From positions 1 through 33,232 of the forward strand of contig JAISEM010000030.1 in the NCBI GenBank assembly GCA_031264105.1: a stretch of DNA of 33,232 nucleotides, read 5' to 3'. Below, one piece after another: positions 22,111 through 30,863 of this stretch (the first letter of the stretch is position 1; every line of letters starts with the position of its first letter). The position numbers were made by a program, and so were the translations under genes. The notes under the pieces are model-generated. The model was not told the origin of the DNA. It did not search any database and worked only from the letters and a program-made list of their open reading frames with translations. Source of the stretch: Endomicrobium sp. Lineage in GTDB: Bacteria; Elusimicrobiota; Endomicrobiia; Endomicrobiales; Endomicrobiaceae.

Positions 22111-22644
22111 ATAATATTAAAGCGAAGATTTCGTATAATGGAGGCGCAATGCGCCACGCAGTTTCGGTTTTAGTAGAAAACAAATCTGGCGTTTTGACAA
22201 GAATATCTGCTCTTTTTGCCGCTCGCGGATTTAATATAGCTTCGCTTTCTGTAAGCGAAACGGAAGATGCTGCAATTTCAAGAATGACTATTGTTATAAA
22301 AGGCAATGAGTCAATTTTGGAACAGGTAACAAAACAATTAAACAAGCTTGTTGATGTTATAAAAGTTACAGATTTTAAAGATATTGGGTATATAGAAAGA
22401 GAGCTTGCTCTTAATAAAGATAATCGCTGTAAATAAGACATCTAGAGATGAAATTATTAGAGTTGCAGGTATTTTTAGAGCTAGGATAATAGACATATCT
22501 CCAGATTCTGTAATAGCTGAAATAAGTGGCGATGAAAGTAAATTGAGAGCCTTTATGAAAGCAGTCTTGCCTTATGGTGTAAAAGAAACTTGCAAAACAG
22601 GAGTTTCTGTTTTATGTCGTGGTAATGCTGGCAAGGTTAAATAA
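22107..22644 (+). CDS. ilvN: Acetolactate synthase small (regulatory) subunit, split into two overlapping frames
   Basis: ORF 22107-22436 carries the ACT domain (HAVSVLVENKSGVLTRISALFAARGFNIASLSVSETED). ORF 22405-22644 (+1 frame) carries the C-terminal domain (IKIIAVNKTSRDEIIRVAGIFRARIIDIS...GVKETCKTG). Confidence 0.88.
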
Positions 22645-22668
22645 GGAGTAATGTTAAGGAGGAAGAAG

Positions 22669-23676
22669 ATGACCGAAGCAAGAATGTATTATGACAATGA
22701 CGCAGATTTGAGTTTGTTAAAAGGGAAAACGATTGCAATTTTAGGGTATGGAAGTCAAGGTCACGCTCATGCGCTAAACCTTAGAGACTCTGGGGTAAAC
22801 GTTATAGTTGCTCAGAGAGAGGGCGGCGCCAATTATAAAAAAGCTGTGGAAGATGGCTGGAAGCCTGTAAGCATAGCTGAAGCCGTTAAACAAGCTGATT
22901 GGATTCACATTCTTTTGCCTGACGAGGTTCAAGGGAAAGCTTGGCAAGAAGATATAAAACCCCATATTAAAAAGGGTGCTGTTTTAAGTTTTTCTCATGG
23001 GTTTAATATACGCTATAAACAAATAGTTCCTAGTGAGGAGCTAGACGTAATAATGATTGCGCCTAAAGGTCCAGGACACTTAGTAAGAAGACAATATGAA
23101 GAAGGAAAAGGCGTTCCATGCTTGATAGCTGTTGAGCAAAGCGCAAGCGGCAAAGCAAAGGAATTAGCCCTTGCATATGCTATGGGTATAGGCGCAACAA
23201 GATGTGGAGTTCTTGAGACAACATTTAAAGAAGAGACAGAGACAGACTTATTTGGCGAGCAGGCAGTTCTTTGCGGCGGCATAGTTGAGTTAATAAATTC
23301 AGGTTTTGAAACGCTTGTTGCTGCAGGGTATCAACCAGAGATAGCATATTTTGAATGTTGCCATGAGGTGAAACTTATAGTTGATTTAATTTTTGAAGGC
23401 GGTTTTAGCAAGATGAATTACTCCATTTCTGATACTGCTGAATATGGAGAATATGTAACTGGAAAAAGAGTAATAACAGATGCAACAAGGGCTGAAATGA
23501 AGAAAGTTTTAGGAGATATACAATCTGGTAAATTTGCAAATGACTGGCTTAAAGAAAACAAAGACGGCAGGCCATTATTTAATAAAGAAAGGAAAGAAGT
23601 AAGCGAGAGGCTTATAGAAAAAGTTGGAGCAAGGCTTCGTTCACGTATGTCTTGGGTTAAAAACAATAGTTTTTAG
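22669..23676 (+). CDS. ilvC: Ketol-acid reductoisomerase (start set at the ATG after AAGGAGG)
   Basis: [86 protein letters not shown] at 22655-22663. Confidence 0.96.
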   Translation: MTEARMYYDNDADLSLLKGKTIAILGYGSQGHAHALNLRDSGVNVIVAQREGGANYKKAVEDGWKPVSIAEAVKQADWIHILLPDEVQGKAWQEDIKPHIKKGAVLSFSHGFNIRYKQIVPSEELDVIMIAPKGPGHLVRRQYEEGKGVPCLIAVEQSASGKAKELALAYAMGIGATRCGVLETTFKEETETDLFGEQAVLCGGIVELINSGFETLVAAGYQPEIAYFECCHEVKLIVDLIFEGGFSKMNYSISDTAEYGEYVTGKRVITDATRAEMKKVLGDIQSGKFANDWLKENKDGRPLFNKERKEVSERLIEKVGARLRSRMSWVKNNSF

Positions 23677-23695
23677 ATTTAAACGGAGTAACATT

Positions 23696-24427
23696 TTGGC
23701 AAGAAAGTTATTTAAAGTATTTATTTTTTTAGCGATAATAGGTTTAGCATTTTATTTCGCATTTAACATGGTAATGGTATCTTTGATTCACAATAAAAAA
23801 GAGGTGTCAACGCCTGATGTTATTGGGAAAAATTTGTATAGAGCTGTTGAAGATCTCTCTAGAGAAGGGTTTGGATTAAAGCTTGAAGGTGAAGAAACAG
23901 ACCAAAATGTTCCTGCAGGTACGATATTAAGACAAAATCCTCCAGCAGCAATGACTGTCAGAGAGGGTAAGGTAATAAAAGTTACAATAAGTCGAGGCGG
24001 AGAGATTATTTACGTTCCAGATCTTGTTGGACAGAGTATTCGTTCAGCCGATATTTCTTTAAGAACGTCAACATTAGTTATGGGTGAAGTTACAAAGAAA
24101 TATTCGGCGGTTTTTGATAAAGATATTATTCTTTCCCAAGACATTCCTGCTGGAACTAAAGTTGACAAAGATTCTGTTGTAAATCTTGTTGTTTCTGATG
24201 GACAACCTCCTGAGGGTATTGTTCTTATGCCAAAGTTTATTAACAAAAATATTCAAGAAGTGTCTGAATGGTCGTTACAAACAGGCGTAAATTTAAACAT
24301 AAAGAAAGGAGACTCCTCTGAGTTTAAATCTGACGTTATCATAAGTCAATACCCGCAACCTGATATGGATATAACAGGTTTTAATAGTATAGATATAACT
24401 GTTTCTCAATGGCAAAAAGAGCAATAG
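23696..24427 (+). CDS. Stand-alone membrane-anchored PASTA-domain protein (no kinase domain)
   Basis: Probable TTG start; one N-terminal TM, then PASTA units: STPDVIGKNLYRAVEDLSREGFGL..., YVPDLVGQSIRSADISL..., LMPKFINKNIQEVSEW.... Confidence 0.8.
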   Translation: MARKLFKVFIFLAIIGLAFYFAFNMVMVSLIHNKKEVSTPDVIGKNLYRAVEDLSREGFGLKLEGEETDQNVPAGTILRQNPPAAMTVREGKVIKVTISRGGEIIYVPDLVGQSIRSADISLRTSTLVMGEVTKKYSAVFDKDIILSQDIPAGTKVDKDSVVNLVVSDGQPPEGIVLMPKFINKNIQEVSEWSLQTGVNLNIKKGDSSEFKSDVIISQYPQPDMDITGFNSIDITVSQWQKEQ

Positions 24428-24430
24428 GGA

Positions 24431-25081
24431 ATGAAGAAAACTATAATAGCTCCATCAATTTTGTCAGCGAACTTTTCAAACTTGGAACGCGACGTTAAAA
24501 TGTTGGAAAGCATTGGTGCAGATTGGGTTCATATAGATGTTATGGACGGCCATTTTGTGCCAAATATAACAATAGGCGCCGGAGTAGTAAAAGCATTAAG
24601 AAAAACGACAAAATTATTCTTTGATGTTCATCTTATGATTGCAAATCCTGAAAAATATTGGTTGGACTTTAAAAAGGCTGGGACTGGCTTGATTGTATTT
24701 CACCAAGAGGTTTTGACTGATAAAAAAAAGCTCATAAAAGATATAAAGGATTCAGGCATAAAAGTCGGAGTGTCAATAAAACCAAAAACTTCTATAGAAG
24801 AAGTAGAAAATTTATTGCCATATGTTGATTTAGTTTTAGTAATGACTGTTGAACCAGGTTTTGGCGGACAGTTTTTTATGGAAGATATGGTTCCTAAAAT
24901 TAAAGGTTTAAGAAAAATTATTAATGAAAAAAAATATAATTGCCTCATAGAAGTTGACGGCGGGATAAATGCCCAAACAGGGAAAATATGTATTGATGCC
25001 GGTGCAGATGCGCTGGTAAGCGGCAGTTACATATTTTCTGCCAAAAATCCAGCAGAGGCCATAAAATCGCTTTTTATATGA
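24431..25081 (+). CDS. rpe: Ribulose-phosphate 3-epimerase
   Basis: 216 aa; APSILSANFSNLERDV, WVHIDVMDGHFVPNITIG, DVHLMI, MTVEPGFGGQFF, EVDGGIN. Confidence 0.96.
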   Translation: MKKTIIAPSILSANFSNLERDVKMLESIGADWVHIDVMDGHFVPNITIGAGVVKALRKTTKLFFDVHLMIANPEKYWLDFKKAGTGLIVFHQEVLTDKKKLIKDIKDSGIKVGVSIKPKTSIEEVENLLPYVDLVLVMTVEPGFGGQFFMEDMVPKIKGLRKIINEKKYNCLIEVDGGINAQTGKICIDAGADALVSGSYIFSAKNPAEAIKSLFI

Positions 25082-26835
25082 AAAAAATTATATCTTTGTT
25101 TTTTTCAACTGTTCTATTGTTCTTTCCCGTAATTTCTTATGCGGATTCAGATAGTTCTCTTCCATCTCAAAATGTAAATGCAATTCTTGATGGTAATCTT
25201 TTTGAAGGAATAAAAGTTTATAATGTTTCTGATAATACATATTATTTTTCAATAAGAGAACTTGCCAAATTATATAATGCTGTACTCGATTGGAAATCTG
25301 TGAGTTCAAAAGTAACTATGGGTTTAAATAATAGAAAGATAGATATAAAGGCTGATACCTCGGAACTTGTTTTTGGCAAAAAGCCCAAAAAGATGTCTTT
25401 GCCGTCAAGACGAATAAAAGAAGATATATATGTTTCACCGGAATTCATTACTTCAAAAGAGTTTGCAGAAATTTCAGATACGCAAACTTCATGGGACCCT
25501 TCGTTTTTAGTGTTAACTGTAAATCATCATGCTAATATTTCTGCAGTAAGATATTCTACAAAGTCAGAAAATACGCAGGTGAGAGTCCAGCTTGAGGAAC
25601 CGTTACAGTATAAAGTTTCAAAGAATGCTGATACAATAACATTGACAATATCAAGAGGTAAAATTCAAAGCGGATTTATAAATATAAATAATGGTGTTCT
25701 TAAAAACATTCAATATAGTACATTAGGACATAGCGCAGTTATTTCTATAAAGCTTGAACAAATCCCTAAAAATGTTAAGATTACAAGTTTTTCAAATCCT
25801 GCGGAAATAATTGTAGAAATAGATCATTCCAGAAATATTCCTATTATTGCTCCTATAAAAGAAGAAAACTCTAATGAAGATAAAGAAAATCTTCTTAGCA
25901 ACGAAAAATTGAGCAGTTTAGACTTAACTCCGCCAGAAAATTTTGGACAGGCTCGCATAAGCGAGATAAATTCTCTTGTTGAAAGTGATGATGAAAATAA
26001 AGATTTAGATAATGCCGTTGTTACAAAATTTGAAAGCGGTAACATAACTGATGATAGCTTTGTAATAGTTGATGACACTGATACATTATCTGGAGTTGTT
26101 GCTAAAAAAGAAGTTAAAAAGAAAAAGAAGTCTGCTAGAAAGAAAATTATAGTTATAGACGCTGGACATGGCGGACATGATACTGGCGCTATCGGAGCAA
26201 ACGGAACCAGGGAAAAAGATTTGAATCTTGATATTGCTTATGAGCTTAAATATCTTTTTGACAAAGATGATGATTTTGAAATCATTTTAACAAGAAAAGA
26301 TGATACGTTTATGTCTTTGGCTGAAAGAGCAAACATTGCAAACGAGAATAATGCTGATTTATTTATATCTATACACTGCAATGCAAACTTTAATAGAAAT
26401 GTCAGTGGTTTTGAGATTTACTTTTTATCCGAGAAAGCTACTGACTCTGAAGCAGCCGCAACTGCAGTATTAGAAAATTCTGTTATAGAATTAGAAGGAA
26501 AACCAAATAAAGAGCGCGCTATGCTTCAAGAGATATTGTGGTCTATGACAATGAACGCGTATAGGAACGAATCTTCAGAATTAAGCGCACTTATATCTTC
26601 TCAAGCAAGTGGAAGGCTAAAGATACCTATCAAAGGTGTTAAAGAGGGGAATTTTTATGTGTTAAGGGGTACACAAATGCCGTCGGTTCTTGTTGAAAGC
26701 GCTTTTGTAAGTAATTTTGCTGAAGAGGCAAAACTTGGTACTAAAAATTTTCGCGCGTCTGTAGCAGATTCTATATATGAAGGTGTTATAAGATATTATG
26801 CAAAGAAAGAAAGAGATCAAAACTCTGGGAAATAA
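25078..26835 (+). CDS. N-acetylmuramoyl-L-alanine amidase (Amidase_3) with N-terminal AMIN/stalk-like domains
   Basis: 585 aa; signal peptide; IVIDAGHGGHDTGAIGANGTREKDLNLDIA, TRKDDTFMSLAERANIAN, DLFISIHCNA, LVESAFVSN. Confidence 0.92.
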   Translation: MKKIISLFFSTVLLFFPVISYADSDSSLPSQNVNAILDGNLFEGIKVYNVSDNTYYFSIRELAKLYNAVLDWKSVSSKVTMGLNNRKIDIKADTSELVFGKKPKKMSLPSRRIKEDIYVSPEFITSKEFAEISDTQTSWDPSFLVLTVNHHANISAVRYSTKSENTQVRVQLEEPLQYKVSKNADTITLTISRGKIQSGFININNGVLKNIQYSTLGHSAVISIKLEQIPKNVKITSFSNPAEIIVEIDHSRNIPIIAPIKEENSNEDKENLLSNEKLSSLDLTPPENFGQARISEINSLVESDDENKDLDNAVVTKFESGNITDDSFVIVDDTDTLSGVVAKKEVKKKKKSARKKIIVIDAGHGGHDTGAIGANGTREKDLNLDIAYELKYLFDKDDDFEIILTRKDDTFMSLAERANIANENNADLFISIHCNANFNRNVSGFEIYFLSEKATDSEAAATAVLENSVIELEGKPNKERAMLQEILWSMTMNAYRNESSELSALISSQASGRLKIPIKGVKEGNFYVLRGTQMPSVLVESAFVSNFAEEAKLGTKNFRASVADSIYEGVIRYYAKKERDQNSGK

Positions 26836-27628
26836 TAATCCTATAGGGATTTTTGATTCTGGATTTGGCGGTCTTACCGTAATGTCTGCAATAAATAAAA
26901 TTCTTCCTTATGAAAATCTTATTTATTTTGGGGATACTGCTCATGTCCCATACGGTACAAAATCGCAAAATGCAATAATCAAGTTTTCTAAGAAAATAAC
27001 TTCCTTTTTGATAAAAAATAATGTGAAACTTATAGTTGTAGCGTGTAATACTGTGTCTGCTTTAGCTTTGCCAGTTCTAGATAAAATTGCAAAAATTCCT
27101 GTTATAGGGGTAATATCGCCTGGCGCAAGAGCTGCAGTAGGAGCATCAAAAAATTTAAAAATAGGAATTATCGGTACTGAAGGTACTATAGGAAGCAAAT
27201 CTTATCCTAAAGCAATAAGCAAACTTGCGAAAGCTAAAACGTATCAACAGGCATGCCCATTGTTTGTTCTATTTGTAGAAGAAGGCTTGACGGAGGGAGA
27301 AATAATCGATACTATAGCTAAAAAGTATATAAAGCCTTTGCTTTCAAAAAAAATTGACACTTTAGTTTTGGGGTGTACTCATTATCCGCTCATAAGAAAA
27401 ACATTAGAGAAGAATTTGGATAAGAATATAGTCCTTGTAGACTCGGCAAAATCTACAGCTATGGAAGTAAAACGTATTTTAGAGCAAAAGTCTCTGCTTG
27501 CATCAAAGAACAATAAGAAATATCTAAAATTTTACGTAAGTAATAATCCTGAAAAATTCAAGAAAATAGGAATGAGATTTTTCTCAAAAGATATAAAAGA
27601 TGTAAAAAAAGTTGATTTAGATGATTAA
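26798..27628 (+). CDS. murI: Glutamate racemase
   Basis: 276 aa; IGIFDSGFGGLTVMSAI, YFGDTAHVPYGTKS, VVACNTVSALA, LVLGCTHYPL. Confidence 0.95.
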   Translation: MQRKKEIKTLGNNNPIGIFDSGFGGLTVMSAINKILPYENLIYFGDTAHVPYGTKSQNAIIKFSKKITSFLIKNNVKLIVVACNTVSALALPVLDKIAKIPVIGVISPGARAAVGASKNLKIGIIGTEGTIGSKSYPKAISKLAKAKTYQQACPLFVLFVEEGLTEGEIIDTIAKKYIKPLLSKKIDTLVLGCTHYPLIRKTLEKNLDKNIVLVDSAKSTAMEVKRILEQKSLLASKNNKKYLKFYVSNNPEKFKKIGMRFFSKDIKDVKKVDLDD

Positions 27629-27636
27629 AGGAAAAA

Positions 27637-28005
27637 GTGAAATATAAACTTTCAGTAACCAAGAATTTTGCTTCTGCGCACTGTCTTAGAGAATATAAAG
27701 GTAGGTGTGAAAATCTTCATGGACATAACTGGAAGATAAGAGCTGCCTTTTCTGGTTCAAAGCTTGATAATACGGGCATGCTTATAGATTTTACGGATAT
27801 AAAAAAGCATCTTGATAAAATTATTGCATATTTAGACCACAAGTTCTTAAATGAAATAGACCCCTTCAATAAAATAAATCCAACAGCCGAAAATATAGCG
27901 GCATTTATTTATGAACAATTAAAACAAATAGAGACTGAAACTGCAAAAGTATGCGAAGTTGAAGTATGGGAAAGCGAGTCTTCTTCGGCTCTTGTTAGCA
28001 TATAA
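27637..28005 (+). CDS. queD: 6-pyruvoyl-tetrahydropterin synthase / 6-carboxytetrahydropterin synthase family
   Basis: 122 aa; FASAHCLREYKGRCENLHGHNWKI, GMLIDFTDIK, LDHKFLNE, PTAENIAAFI, VWESESSSA. Confidence 0.9.
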   Translation: MKYKLSVTKNFASAHCLREYKGRCENLHGHNWKIRAAFSGSKLDNTGMLIDFTDIKKHLDKIIAYLDHKFLNEIDPFNKINPTAENIAAFIYEQLKQIETETAKVCEVEVWESESSSALVSI

Positions 28006-28158
28006 CTAGCGGCTGTATTTTAGAAATAGTAGTAGTATTATTATTATGTCCAAATGATTGGCAAAGCGAAAAAAAGAAGCTAAAGAGTCAAAGATAACGA
28101 TATAATTATAATGTAGTTATTAATTAGTAATTGTATTTACTCGAAGACTGTTCTAAAT

Positions 28159-28404
28159 TTAAAACTGAAATTCTTGCTGCTGATTTCCTAATTCTATCGC
28201 TTTTATATCCTCTCGACTATAGAATATCTTATAAAAGACATCGGGATTTTCATTGACAAACTCTATAAATTTACCGTAACTTCCCCTAAAATTCAATTTT
28301 TCGCGCTCAATTTCCATATATTTATGGGCTTCTTTTGGCTTGTTTTTTGACCCTCTTCGTCGGCCGCCATAGAATAAATGCCCTTTTTGAAACCCTCGTC
28401 CCAC
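28159..28404 (-). CDS. Small basic hypothetical protein (GRRRGSKNK motif)
   Basis: 81 aa; GTG start preceded by GAGGAAAA; 9 nt after the TAA ending the upstream frame on the same strand. Confidence 0.5.
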   Translation of the reverse strand: MGRGFQKGHLFYGGRRRGSKNKPKEAHKYMEIEREKLNFRGSYGKFIEFVNENPDVFYKIFYSREDIKAIELGNQQQEFQF

Positions 28405-28413
28405 TTTTCCTCG

Positions 28414-28731
28414 TTAAATCGAGTTTTTTATACTATTTTTATACTCGAGCAAAATAAGTTGAGCCACGCTATCCCTCGTCGATACCAAATGTAGCGACCA
28501 AGTCGCAGAATGTTCTGCCTCCATCTTTTTTAGCTTACCGTTTAGATCTTTTAGCTCTTCTACTTTATCAGTGCTAGACGAAGATATCTTCTTTATCTTC
28601 TCTCTTATCTTATTTTCTTCCGCGATACCTTCTTTTATAAAGGGAACAATTTTTGCTCTTATATCTCTTCTTAAACCTTCTATAAGCTCTCTGAAACCGC
28701 TTTCATAAGTTTGCTGCGGTTTATCTTCGTA
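28414..28731 (-). CDS. 105-codon open frame in phase with the upstream lipoprotein, separated by one TAA; coiled-coil-like
   Basis: YEDKPQQTYESGFRELIEGLRRDIRAKIVPFIKEGIAEENKIREKIKKISSSSTDKVEELKDLNGKLKKMEAEHSATWSLHLVSTRDSVAQLILLEYKNSIKNSI*; no ATG start of its own. Confidence 0.45.
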   Translation of the reverse strand, partial: YEDKPQQTYESGFRELIEGLRRDIRAKIVPFIKEGIAEENKIREKIKKISSSSTDKVEELKDLNGKLKKMEAEHSATWSLHLVSTRDSVAQLILLEYKNSIKNSI

Positions 28732-30201
28732 TTACATTTCTTGCTCCTTTAGCGGAAGGAGAGGCAGCCTCTTCTGTGCCCTTTGTACGTTTAGCGCGGC
28801 AGTTAGTGATGGAACTGGATCAGAAAGATACTCTAGCTGCCTTAGTTCGGCCGTCCCCAGCCTCATTGCAAAAGTACATCTATCCTTTAAAGTTGGTTGC
28901 TGAAAAAAAGTCTTCACTTCAGATAGCATTTCTTTACCAGCTCCTATAAGCTTTAGTTTGAAGTCTAGAAGTTCAACTTCAATATTATTAAGTAAATCAC
29001 GGTTGCTTAGTAGTAATACTAGGTCAGAGTGAGATATCTCATTATTAAGCAAATATTCCATCTTGTCGTCAATAGTAGATAAGTTCATATATGTGCGATA
29101 AACAGCCGTTGGAGGTGGAGCTGGCTGGGCATTGGGCTTGGGCTGCGATTTCTTTTGAGGGGGTGCTGGAGCGTCCGCTACCTCCGCCGCTAGTCTTCGC
29201 GCGATAATTTCTCCTCCGCGACCCGTGAGTACATAGCTGCCTCTGATCACTTTTAGATCCTGGATGGTCAGAGGTTCATTTTCCAAAAAGTCGTCTCGAG
29301 CGTCGTCGGTAGTTAGCTCCTTAAATTCTTGTAGTTTGGTCTTTCGTGGCACGCAAATTATTCTTTCTTTTTTGGCCTCTTCGTGTTTATCTCCCTGTGC
29401 TTCCGCTGGCTTGGACTTTTCTGGCAAGGAAACTATTTCTTCTTTTTTGACCTCTTCGTGTTTATCTTCCGCGTCGTGATTTATTAAAGATATAAATGAC
29501 GATGTTAATGGAGCAGGCGTAATTTTTGGAAACTCGTCGTCGGCGTGAGATGGTGAAGATATCAATGCCGATGCTGTTAATGGATTAGGTATAGTTTTTG
29601 GAAGCTCGTCGTCGTCGGCGGGGCGAGAACGTTGTTTTATTATTCGTTTGTTGATACGTTCGATTTGGTACTCCTCGAGAGGATATGTCTCGCGGATACT
29701 TTCTAGCTCCTCTATCGTCAGAGGTATAATTTTCAAAAACGCGTCTTGATCTGTCCTACTAATTAGCTCCCCAAATTCTTCTAGTGGGGGCAAGCTGTAA
29801 CCTCTCCTTAAATCTTTTTCGTCCTTCACAATTTGATAAATTTTTCTATTTATCTGGCGGAAGTTTTTACCATCGAGGTCGCTTCGCTCGAGTAGCCGCT
29901 CGAGAATCTCTCGGGATAACGTTTTTCTGGCCAAAAACTCGGATCGACGAGCTATCTCCCAATGTTCGTCAAAATATATCATTGCCTCCCTTACGCTATC
30001 TTGATCTTCCTCTTCGCTGTTAGAAGGCGGCTCGGATGTTACGTTCTTGGTTGGCTGATAGGTTTTTGTCGGTTGGACTTGCGGAGTTGGACTTGGAGTT
30101 GGCGTGTGGCTTATGTTTTTACTTTTGCACCCTATCGACGTCCAAATAGCTAACGAAATTGATAAAATTAACAAACGCACTTGAGGATTAATTTTATTCA
30201 T
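28732..30201 (-). CDS. Lipoprotein with Pro-rich linker and five divergent ~46-aa helical modules
   Basis: 489 aa; LILSISLAIWTSIGC lipobox; TPTPSPTPQVQPTKTYQPTKN linker; modules at aa 76-121, 142-187, 292-337, 370-415 and ~431-479. Confidence 0.8.
   Translation of the reverse strand: MNKINPQVRLLILSISLAIWTSIGCKSKNISHTPTPSPTPQVQPTKTYQPTKNVTSEPPSNSEEEDQDSVREAMIYFDEHWEIARRSEFLARKTLSREILERLLERSDLDGKNFRQINRKIYQIVKDEKDLRRGYSLPPLEEFGELISRTDQDAFLKIIPLTIEELESIRETYPLEEYQIERINKRIIKQRSRPADDDELPKTIPNPLTASALISSPSHADDEFPKITPAPLTSSFISLINHDAEDKHEEVKKEEIVSLPEKSKPAEAQGDKHEEAKKERIICVPRKTKLQEFKELTTDDARDDFLENEPLTIQDLKVIRGSYVLTGRGGEIIARRLAAEVADAPAPPQKKSQPKPNAQPAPPPTAVYRTYMNLSTIDDKMEYLLNNEISHSDLVLLLSNRDLLNNIEVELLDFKLKLIGAGKEMLSEVKTFFQQPTLKDRCTFAMRLGTAELRQLEYLSDPVPSLTAALNVQRAQKRLPLLPLKEQEM
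29332..29613 (-). repeat. Tandem duplicated linker segments inside the lipoprotein gene
   Basis: DDELPKTIPNPLTASALISSPSHA / DDEFPKITPAPLTSSFISLINHDA, then DKHEEVKKEEIVSLPEKSKP / DKHEEAKKERIICVPRKTKL; also visible in DNA (TCTTTTTTGACCTCTTCGTGTTTATCTTCC vs TCTTTTTTGGCCTCTTCGTGTTTATCTCCC). Confidence 0.8.
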
Positions 30202-30534
30202 AGTTTCCCTTTTTTTATCTTGATTAAATAATATTATATTATTTTTTTTTCTTTTTGCCAGCGCCGTTGCCGTTTAAGTTGTTTTATTAAATGTCGCCGT
30301 TGTCGTTGCATTGTCGGGTAGTTAAATTAAAAACTAAAATTTGGCAAAAAAGCGTTTGTCTGTTGTTAGCCCTGGGAGACTTAGATTAAAAACTTTAAAG
30401 CCCTCTTGATTTTTTTAATTCGTAAGTTTTTATTAAATCGCTGATGTCTGTTTGCAAAAACATTTCAACGCTCCTTAAAATTTGCTAAAAGATACTAAAT
30501 TTAATAATACAAGTATTGTCAATAATCAGATAAA

Positions 30535-30828
30535 TCAATCTGTTTGAGTGTTTGTCCCATCGTCTGTAATTTCTGTGTATTCCTTTTTATCTTTTGGACC
30601 ACTTGAAGACTTGTTTACTAATTCAATATATCTTTTATTTATAACCCCAGACGAACTTTTATATTCTTGTATGATAGATTGATAATTTTCACGCGTTACA
30701 TTTGATATAAAAGAAAAGAAAGTATAAATCAATCCGACACTAATACATATCGTTCCAAGAATTCCCGCTGGACTTTTAAAACTATTATCAATTTTTAACA
30801 AAAAGCACCCGGGAATAAGCGTTAACAA
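30535..30828 (-). CDS. Small membrane protein, hypothetical
   Basis: 97 aa with two hydrophobic segments and a polar C-terminus; directly downstream of the restriction enzyme gene on the same strand. Confidence 0.5.
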   Translation of the reverse strand: MLTLIPGCFLLKIDNSFKSPAGILGTICISVGLIYTFFSFISNVTRENYQSIIQEYKSSSGVINKRYIELVNKSSSGPKDKKEYTEITDDGTNTQTD

Positions 30829-30863
30829 TAAGACAATTATAGATTGGAGTTCAATTTTTTGTA

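Noticed and set aside
28420-28446. CGAGTTTTTTATACTATTTTTATACTCG palindrome
   Set aside because: AT-rich, inside an open frame, with no T tract suitable for a terminator; likely composition effect.
29264-30153. Plus-strand ORFs opposite the lipoprotein gene
   Set aside because: Opposite strand has a lipobox, linker and aligned modules; plus-strand ORFs are short, overlapping and without recognisable motifs.
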